In this document: positions 19,282 through 25,937 of the stretch, in pieces
How positions within the stretch are numbered: position 1 is the first letter of the stretch
Layout of the letters: the number at the start of each line of letters is the position of its first letter
Assembly: GCA_032718475.1 (NCBI GenBank)
Contig: JAUCBJ010001833.1
Location: 1-25,937, forward strand
Length of the DNA: 25,937 nucleotides
Direction: 5' to 3'
Source: Nemertoderma westbladi
Taxonomy: Eukaryota; Xenacoelomorpha; Nemertodermatida; Nemertodermatidae
Program-made: the position numbers and the translations under genes
The notes under the pieces: generated by a model
Database searches by the model: none
What the model saw: only the letters and a program-made list of their open reading frames with translations
Told to the model about the DNA's origin: nothing

Positions 19282-19508
19282 CTAAAATGAAATTAAAAAA
19301 AATATATTTATTAATATTTAAAAAATTAAATAAAAGTTAAATAAAATAAAATCAATAAATATGTTTTACCAACTATGAATTTTCTTATATTTAGCTGTGA
19401 TATATATTATTAAGGTGTCGGATATATTTTTGTATTTTAAATATTAATGATTTGATTAAATACATTATGATATTTAAAGCTCCCACTAACTGCACACATT
19501 ATACTTAC

Positions 19509-19586
19509 CCGAGTATTCGATGATGTTGCCGCAAAATTCTTGGATGAGCGGGGGGTGTTCATTTGTGAGAATTTGATACTGGATGC
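19509..19586 (-). CDS. Candidate exon (78 nt) on the minus strand
   Basis: On the minus strand a T-rich acceptor (ATATTTTTTTAG, ending at 19587) and an ideal donor (CTCGG|GTAAGTAT, donor at 19501-19508) enclose 78 nt that are clearly less AT-rich than their surroundings. Two frames are open. One reads IQYQILTNEHPPLIQEFCGN then IIEYS, with two leading bases and one trailing base, and has protein-like hydrophobic spacing. The other reads ASSIKFSQMNTPRSS and so on, is S/N/T-rich and in phase 0 at both ends. I recognise neither. The partner exons upstream are not found. The splice signals and local composition are the main support. Confidence 0.4.
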
Positions 19587-19639
19587 CTAAAAAAATATTT
19601 TTGCCTACTATAGGAATATGCTAGCCAAATAAATAAACT

Positions 19640-19765
19640 ATGTAATTTTTTAGTGAAAAATACGATACAAAATATATTTATCGTATTTCGTAACGTATCG
19701 TGGATTTTTTGTATCATTTCGTATTTTATCAAAATTACATATCGTATCGTACGTATCGTAACATT
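19640..19765. repeat. Cluster of TCGTATCGT-type short repeats
   Basis: ATACGATAC, TTATCGTATTTCGTAACG, ATTTCGTATTTTATC and ATATCGTATCGTACGTATCG follow each other in 110 bases on both strands. They match the arms of the stem-loop at 18625-18659 after the ECT2L-like gene. This may be a fragment of a small foldback element. Confidence 0.5.
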
Positions 19766-19843
19766 AAAAATTGTTTAGGATCGATATTTATTTTCAGTTG
19801 TTTATTTTGTTGTTTTTTTATTTACGATTTGCTATTACTCTCT

Positions 19844-20523
19844 AATTACACCATGTCGCGTAATATAGTGTCATTTTCTGATGACACTGACCCCCCCCCC
19901 CAGATTTTTCTACAAATCTTTATCATATTGTTTGAAATTTGAAACACAACTAGTTCAACTCACTGTGGTTGTTACCATGAAGCCGGAATTTTCGATTTTG
20001 CCTTCAAAATTTTTTATAAGCTTTTTAAAAAAGTGTGTTTTGCGAAATTGGGCCCATGTGAAGAATACCAGACTTTCTGCCGTTATATTTCACTTTGCAG
20101 TTACCCCCATGTGAAGAATACCAGGTTTTCACCAAAACCACAGGTTACAGAAGAGCTGAATTCAACCAAAACAATAAACGAATTAGTATATGTACAGGTT
20201 ATAAGACAGAAATAAGCGCTATAAAACACTTAATAAAGATAAATTAAAAAAAATAAAAAATCTTCATATATAAAATTCCAATAAAAAGTCGACAGAAAAG
20301 TGAAGTCCGGGTATTCTTCACATGGGCGCGAAATCGCACCCTCCGTGTCGTGGACATTCTTCACAATAGTCGTAATTTTTTCATATCATTAAAAAGCTTG
20401 CGTTGCAAGGATTCCAAATATGTAACAATATCTGAATTTCGTTGTGATACAGCTGAGATATATAGGCGTTCAAAGATTGCAAGAATTATTGTTCGCTGCA
20501 AGCCATTTATTCTATTTAATAAA
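19844..20523 (+). mobile_element. Dispersed element copy A (about 395 bp without its insertion)
   Basis: Runs from ATTACACCATGTCGCGTAAT to CTATTTAATAAA. Landmarks in order: GTGTCATTTTCTGATGACAC, a run of 11 C (19891-19901), AAATCTTTATCATATTG, AACTAGTTCAACTCA, CATGAAGCCGGAATTTTCG, AAAAAGTGTGTTTTGCGAAAT, then after an insertion CGCACCCTCCGTGTCGTGG, TTTTTTCATATCATTAAAAA, GATTCCAAATATGTAACAAT, GAGATATATAGGCGTTCAAAG and CCATTTATTCTATTTAATAA. The same landmarks occur in reverse complement in copy B, so A and B form a large inverted repeat. No coding capacity is seen. The family is unknown to me; it is non-autonomous. Confidence 0.8.
20052..20327. mobile_element. Nested MITE with 18-bp terminal inverted repeats
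   Basis: GCCCATGTGAAGAATACC (20052-20069) and its exact complement GGTATTCTTCACATGGGC (20310-20327) bound 276 bases absent from copy B. The flanks are GCGAAAT(T) at 20042-20049 and GCGAAAT(C) at 20328-20335. Copy B has GCGAAATCG only once at this place, so these look like a 7-8 bp target-site duplication; 8 bp would fit a hAT-type element. An internal copy of the terminal motif (CCCATGTGAAGAATACCAG) lies at 20106-20124. No ORF of note. Confidence 0.8.
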
Positions 20524-21065
20524 TGGAACATATTATATATTGTACAGGATAACACAATATTAAAGTAACAAACAAACAATTAAAAGCAATTAAAAATCGC
20601 ACCACCAAGGAATAGCAAGAATGCCACCACCAAATCAATAATTTTATTCTATTTAATAAATACACAATATTCTGGAACAATTTGTTTATGTATGAATAGC
20701 TACGCAATAGATATATTGTATGGGATTACCGCTGTTGCCCACCAACTCATAAAATAAATAATACGTTCTAGAATTTTGTGTATTTATTAAATTTTATAAT
20801 TTAGTAATATTTTATTCAATTATTAAATTAAATAGAGAACTGTATAGTTGAGTAATAATACATTACGTAGATAAATATGAATGTTCCATTATTTTAATAC
20901 AAATAATGTTATTCGATAAACTCTAATTGTGGATCTTCAACATTGTCCTGATCATAACTTCCAGACCCGTTAGCTTTTACGCTAGATTCCTCTGACACTA
21001 TTTAAATAAAATTTCTCTAAAAGACTCGGAATGTGCAGCAAAGGACTCTTTGACGCATGCAGCAA
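20524..21065. other. AT-rich spacer between the inverted element copies
   Basis: No gene. It contains an extra isolated copy of the element's 3' terminal string, TTATTCTATTTAATAAA (20644-20660), and otherwise unique AT-rich sequence. Confidence 0.5.
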
Positions 21066-21457
21066 TTTATTAAATAGAATAAATGGCCTTCAGCGAACGA
21101 TAATTCTTGCAATCTTTGAACGCCTATATCTCAGCTGTTTCTCAACGAAATTCAGATATTGTTACATATTTGGAATCCTCGATTTTTAATGATATGAAAA
21201 AGTTACGACTAATGCGAAGAATGGCCACTATACTGAGGGTGCGATTTCGCAAAAGACACTTTTTTAAAACGCTTATAAAAAAAATTTAAAGGCAAAATCG
21301 TAAATTCTGGCTTCATGGGGTCATCGACGGTGAATGGAACTAGTTATGTTTCACATTTCAAGCAATATGATAAAGAATTGAAGAAAAATCTGGGGGGGGG
21401 GGGGGGGGGGGTCCGTGTCATCAGAAAATGACACTATATTACGGGACATGGTGTATT
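21066..21457 (-). mobile_element. Dispersed element copy B, inverted relative to copy A
   Basis: Read on the minus strand it gives the same ordered landmarks as copy A: ACCATGTCCCGTAATATAGTG, shown in part, then GACAC and a homopolymer of 20 C (G on the plus strand, 21392-21411). These are followed by TTCTTTATCATATTG, AACTAGTTCC, CATGAAGCCAGAATTTACG, GCGAAATCGCACCCTCAG, CATATCATTAAAAATCGAGG, GATTCCAAATATGTAACAAT, CAGCTGAGATATAGGCGTTC and TTATTCTATTTAATAA. It is the uninterrupted reference copy, about 392 bp, and shows what copy A looked like before the MITE inserted. Confidence 0.8.
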
Positions 21458-21522
21458 ATTGTACCAGTTAATAATTTTACAGTACATACATCATGTACAT
21501 CATGTCCTGGAATATATTGTCG

Positions 21523-21665
21523 TTATTAAATAGAATAAATTGACTGCAGGGGACGCAAATACATGCAACTTTCGAATGCCCATAACTCAGCTATTTCCCA
21601 ACCGAATTCAATTATTTTACATATTTGGAATCCTTGCATGGCCATCTTTCCATTAACATTGCGAA
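21523..21665 (-). mobile_element. Dispersed element copy C, partial
   Basis: Starts with TTATTAAATAGAATAAA, the complement of the family's 3' end. It continues through GCAACTTTCGAATGCCCATA, ACTCAGCTATTTCCCAACCG and TTACATATTTGGAATCC before similarity fades. On its own strand the core is GGTTGGGAAATAGCTGAG..GGGCATTCGAAAGTTGCATG, the closest match in the window to the 35-bp minisatellite unit and to its left junction. The 5' half of the element is missing. Confidence 0.7.
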
Positions 21666-22302
21666 TTGCCATTACTACATTAATTACTACAAGTTCCAGA
21701 TCATTTAATAACAAAAATTATAAAAGTTTTGTCAACTAAAATTTATCATTATAATTATTATATAATATTTATATATATTTATTATTGTGTTCTACTTTCT
21801 GGCATGTTTTGTTATTGTCATATTGTTGTCAAGGAGATCTAAAAGTACAATGGTTTCAAAACGAACACGACTGGAGACTGGGGACTGGAGACTGACTGAA
21901 GGCAAAATTTACAAAAACAATATTTGGATGATATGTTGAGAGTGCCGAGACAAATTAGCATGTTTTAGAGTGTTCTATTGGTTTTATTTACAATCCGGAT
22001 TTTTCTAAAAAATCTTCTAAGAACAAAATAATTTTGTTAAAAAAAAATTGCTAGCATGTTCTAAAAGACTTTCTAAACAAAAAGTAACAAGAAGGCCTTC
22101 TAGAATGCATAAACAAAATGTTCTAGAATATGTATATTTTTTTATTACAATAAGTTTCCTTATATGTATTGAAATTAAATACGTTCGAACTCCTATATCC
22201 CAGCTATTTATTTCGTACTTTTCCATGGACTTTCTTTGGAGTCACTGATAAGAGTCCAACTTTTGATAGCCAACTCGATAGAGAATAAATTTTTTATCAG
22301 AC
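21666..22302. other. AT-rich spacer with a possible diverged element core
   Basis: No gene seen. At about 22184-22212 GTTCGAACTCCTATATCCC followed by AGCTATTT resembles the element core (TTTGAACGCCTATATCTCAG) and may be an older fifth copy. A small run of GGAGACTG/GGGACTG repeats is near 21871-21896. Confidence 0.35.
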
Positions 22303-24337
22303 CTGGTAGCTCAGCGGAATCAAACATGCACACGCTTATTGTTGTGAAAATTTGAATTCATTTTGAAAAATACCTGTTTTTTCCCAGAGACATGCCGAAC
22401 AACAATTTTCTCACGTAGTCGACTATACTGATTTCAAAGAAACAGGTTACATGTTCTGAAAATGAAAGCATATAATGAAGAAAGTGCATTGTGAGTCGAA
22501 AATTTAAATTTCTTCTTTGACCGCTAGGGTACTCCAAAGTGATCTTTCTCTTTATTTATATTTATTTGCTTTTGGAATCAGTTACATTTCAAAATGCTGA
22601 TTTCGAACCCTAACATATATGACCTGATTCAACCTAGGGATACACAAGAGTAGCACATTGCTGTTGGTCAAGTTAATTTTAATTTTTCTTCAACGTTGCA
22701 ACAAAAAGGATGAATATCCTTATCAGTAGAATTATCTTATGATTCACAGAATTACATTCCCTTTCGCGTTCGTCCCTTACCTCGCATCCACACATCCGTC
22801 AGTTATGAATATTCAACAAATTTTATCTCTCTACATTATAATTCAAGTCGCTCCCTTTATAATCCCAAGAACAAAAATTGATTATTCCTTGATTAGTTAG
22901 GCAGTTAGCGTTGGTTGGGACACGCTGGAGCGGAGATTGAGATCCACTGTGGTCCATCATCATACTAGCTATTATCTATCTATCAACCACAATAACTAAC
23001 AACCCAGATCCATGTGTGTGCATTTACTCACCCCTCTCCACCCCATTATCAATTAATTCAATGACTGGTTATGACTCTTACTTAGCACAGCGTAAGGGCA
23101 GCCACGACGCGTTTAACTATTCCATACGCGCACCTCATCTGTATAAATCTTTTATAATCATAGGAGTAACGATGAGCTTGCGGTCCTCATCATGGGCGTG
23201 ATTAATTTTTTCCTGCGTGTCCCCAGCGATCGCCCTAATAGTCCTCTAAACATGATGGATCGGCAATTCGATTTGTTGGAGATGATTTGTGACAGGAGGA
23301 CAGCACATCGTCCACACCAAAGCTAACCCTAGCCTAACCAACTGGCTGTCTAATACCGTCGTAGTCTAATCAGCCTTATCTTCATGGGCGGAATTACTAA
23401 ATACATAGAATGACAGATTTCTCATAATTCTGTTATGGTTCTGCAATCCTGGTCGAATGATTTAAGAAGATAGTTACAATGTGTTCTGTTCTGTTCCTTA
23501 TCTCCTAACCTTTTTTTGATAGATAATTCACGTCATAGCTAGAAAGACTTCATTAGAATAACATAAGTTTTAGAATATAATGAATATCCGATACGATCGA
23601 TCTTTGGTTGTTTTTATTATAATTAATGATTTGATTTCATCGTTTTTTTTTCTATTTGCGGATGCTTCTTAGACGCTCCAATTTTCTGTTATATATTATT
23701 TATGTCATCATTCCTCGTCTCGTCTCGTACAAATTTTTTATATATTATTATATTTTTATTCCATTAGGGTCAAAATTGGAACCTTAAAAACTACAACGAC
23801 AATATATATTTTATATGTGGCTTATCATTATCTCTAGATAAAGAATAAATGGGAAATGGTGTAATTATATTCTAATCCACCAGCAATAACAACGAATTTG
23901 CGAGTTAATGGGAAATTTCAATTCCATCATAAACATATCCATGGAAAACTCTCCAGGAACCGACGAAATATGCCACAGACATAACGACCACACAGCCATA
24001 GCGACCTGGGTGAATAATACATTCCAGTAGAAATTAGTAAATGTTTGCATATAGAAATATGCCACCATAGTTTTATACCCACTGCCACTATAAATGTCTT
24101 ACAAACATGCCCCCCTGTGAGTCAACGCTTTCCTTTTAATCACTATCTATTATGATCTGGGTGTGTGAACTGAACTGTGTAGTAATAAATTTCCGCCTAA
24201 TTATACTGCACTATGTAATTGAGAAAGATACTATCTATAGTGTGTAATAAATATATCAATATTATCAGTCTGGTTTGGGCCACCAGTTGTAAACATAATT
24301 CCATAATCTGCAATGGTGGTCCAATGACTGGTTTCAG
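22303..24337. other. Unassigned region of more balanced composition
   Basis: No gene is called in these two kilobases. Features noted: an RNA polymerase III A-box-like TAGCTCAGCGG at 22307-22317 without a proper partner; a strong minus-strand donor (complement of ACTCAC near 23026) with only an 11-codon open exon beside it; and short frames at 23016-23201 and 23865-24068 that look like chance. It may be intron or regulatory DNA of a gene beyond the right edge. Confidence 0.4.
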
Positions 24338-24439
24338 CTCAAGAAACTGTTCGGAGAAGGAATTAGCTATGCTATACGTGCCCTAATTCGTTTCAATTCA
24401 AATGTTATCGCGTTTTATGATGCTGTGTGTCATAAGTAA
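24338..24439 (+). CDS. Weak candidate terminal exon (33 codons)
   Basis: After GACTGGTTTCAG (ending 24337) one frame reads LKKLFGEGISYAIRALIRFN then SNVIAFYDAVCHK and stops at TAA (24437-24439). The sequence has protein-like alternation and balanced composition. The frame is in fact open 14 codons further upstream, so it may simply be a chance 47-codon ORF. No partner exon or AATAAA signal was found nearby. Confidence 0.18.
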   Translation, partial: LKKLFGEGISYAIRALIRFNSNVIAFYDAVCHK

Positions 24440-25937
24440 AAGAGGGCAAAATGGGAAATGCGATTTCGTAGCGGGGCTGCACAAAGAGCTGTCTGATAAC
24501 ACAGCCAACCCGTGCCATTTCAGTATTCGCCCCAAAGTTGCTCATTAACAATGCATCGTGGATCCACCCAAGTTATGATATGCGGCGATGTACTGTGCGA
24601 ATTCAGTCCGATGGAAAATTTAATATGTGCTCACATCAATCAGTCGAACAGGACTGTGATAAAAATACATAATTATTGCCGTGTCGCTGTGATAGCGCTC
24701 TGTGCAATTTCTGTAGGCATATCTGCACATCAAAGGCTATCTGGGATAATTCATACACTCGGTTGGCAGTGGGTCTCTGTCACATGCAGATGGGAGATGC
24801 GGTGGTGACAAGCGAATGGGTCCAATCTCGCAACTTTTATGATAAATTAGAGTGGTCGGCTTTGAACCGAAAGCGTTTTGTGGCCACTCATTGCTCTGAT
24901 TGCGTCTATTATTCGTCGAGGTAATTTGACTGCAGTTAGGAATTATTTGACAAGAGATTATTTGACGATAGGATTCCTGATTTTCTATCTCACAATTTCT
25001 TACTTAAACAAGAAAATCTTCTTCGCGCATTGGCTGTGAAGATGTCGAGGATCCAGTTTTATCACCACCAGCACCACCCAAATTTTTAGTGGTTAATAAT
25101 TTGTTTTGTTAATATATATATCGTCATTATCTATCATTATAATATGTATAAATATTATTATACAAATAAGAATAGAATATACATATTTAATTTATATTTA
25201 AACCTATAAAGTTGTCAATATCACAATAATATGTTTCCACATGTACCGACTGAACAACTAAATAGTTGGCCTTGATTTCTTGTTTCCTACAAACACTACT
25301 ACTACTACTCGCATAACACCCACCGCGGAGATGTAAAGTTTTCATTAAAATAATTGATATTCTTTATTAGGCGGATAAAGGGTTGTTAGAATATATTATC
25401 GTAGCCTTAGATACCACTTCCATGTGAAAATATCAAGATTATTGTCTCCTTTGTTCTTGACCTGCGTTTTTGAACCACAATAATGTTGTCATTAGTGCTC
25501 TCTTGGGCGTCAAACATTTTAGAAATATTAACGGATGCCAAAGAATATCACCTTTAGGTAAACATATTATTCCGCCATGTTCGCTCCTGGGCAAGTAAAC
25601 TTAATGCTCGTGCACCTGTCTTCATATTTTACTATGTTCTCCTTTCAAAGAAATTACCCCCACAAAATCGTAGGTATCGCGCTCCGTGTGTCAAACAAAT
25701 TATCATAACTCATTTCTTTCTAGGCACATTTCCCTTTGATTTGGATTTATGACAATGTCATATTTTATGAGGTGTATAAATTTTGCTGGCTCTTCCAACC
25801 CTGTTACAGGTCCGTAGGAGAGGAAAGATCCATCGTTGTTGGTGACCAGCATCGCCTAGCTTTACGATCCGCACACACGACACACATTAAACACCCATTA
25901 TTACTAAACCCTCCCAACTGAATAACCTGAAATAAAT
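24440..25937. other. Unassigned right-hand end
   Basis: Two overlapping plus-strand frames (24512-24808 and 24676-24924) are open for 98 and 82 codons. Neither has a recognised domain or a convincing start. Acceptor-like CGTGCCATTTCAG (ending about 24523) and donor-like TCGTCGAG|GTAATT (about 24921) are nearby. A short ACT repeat occurs near 25296-25309. Nothing else is recognised. Confidence 0.35.

Noticed and set aside
19499-19520. U1 snRNA-like start (ATACTTACC)
   Set aside because: Only the first nine bases fit; the following sequence does not match U1. The string is better explained as the complement of a splice donor (GTAAGTAT).
19700-20579. ORFs of 60-80 codons overlapping element copies A and B
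   Set aside because: They lie inside non-autonomous repeat copies, cross the MITE boundary, and are not conserved between the copies.
22978-23201. Exon candidates around the donors near 23026 (minus) and 23091 (plus)
   Set aside because: Frames are interrupted, or the open part is only about 11 codons; no partner exon could be found.
23320-23345. Telomere-like CTAACCCTAGCCTAACC
   Set aside because: Only two imperfect units, no array.
24060-24120. Plus-strand donor CCT|GTGAGTC with a short open frame before it
   Set aside because: The acceptor is weak and two of three frames are open over only 15 codons, which is expected by chance.

Overview
The window looks like nuclear DNA from an AT-rich invertebrate animal. 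It carries an animal-only gene architecture (F-box plus RhoGEF, ECT2L type), a degraded LINE, mobile-element copies, GT-AG splice-like signals and AATAAA signals, and no bacterial operon structure. I cannot name the species.

Layout. 1-603 is the 3' part of an open reading frame that enters from the left edge. 952-1013 and 5047-5211 are candidate exons of a plus-strand gene; their intron would hold a dead LINE 3' end (1499-2125) and a 27-bp minisatellite (2227-5032). A 44-bp minisatellite fills 5496-7257 and a 24/25-bp minisatellite fills 7504-11713. Weak minus-strand exon candidates (7386-7425, 11826-11888) flank the 24-bp array. A 35-bp minisatellite fills 12415-15060. About 11.5 kb, or 44% of the window, is therefore four tandem arrays with unrelated units, several with higher-order repeats.

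The clearest gene is an uninterrupted ECT2L-like coding sequence at 16097-18586 on the plus strand. It is visibly richer in G+C than its surroundings, with a GC box upstream and a 12-bp stem-loop and overlapping AATAAA signals downstream. To its right a minus-strand exon candidate (19509-19586) sits in AT-rich DNA. Then comes a roughly 1.6-kb inverted pair of one dispersed element of about 395 bp (copies A and B). Copy A is interrupted by a small terminal-inverted-repeat transposon. A partial copy C follows.

The most interesting link is that the 35-bp array at 12415-15060 sits inside a fourth copy (D) of that same element. Its unit matches the element's core, and both array edges run into element sequence, so the minisatellite appears to have grown out of a transposable element. 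The last 4 kb (21.7-25.9 kb) has more balanced composition but holds only weak exon candidates.

The very long open reading frames across the 27-bp and 24-bp arrays follow from stop-free units whose lengths are multiples of three. I do not call them genes.
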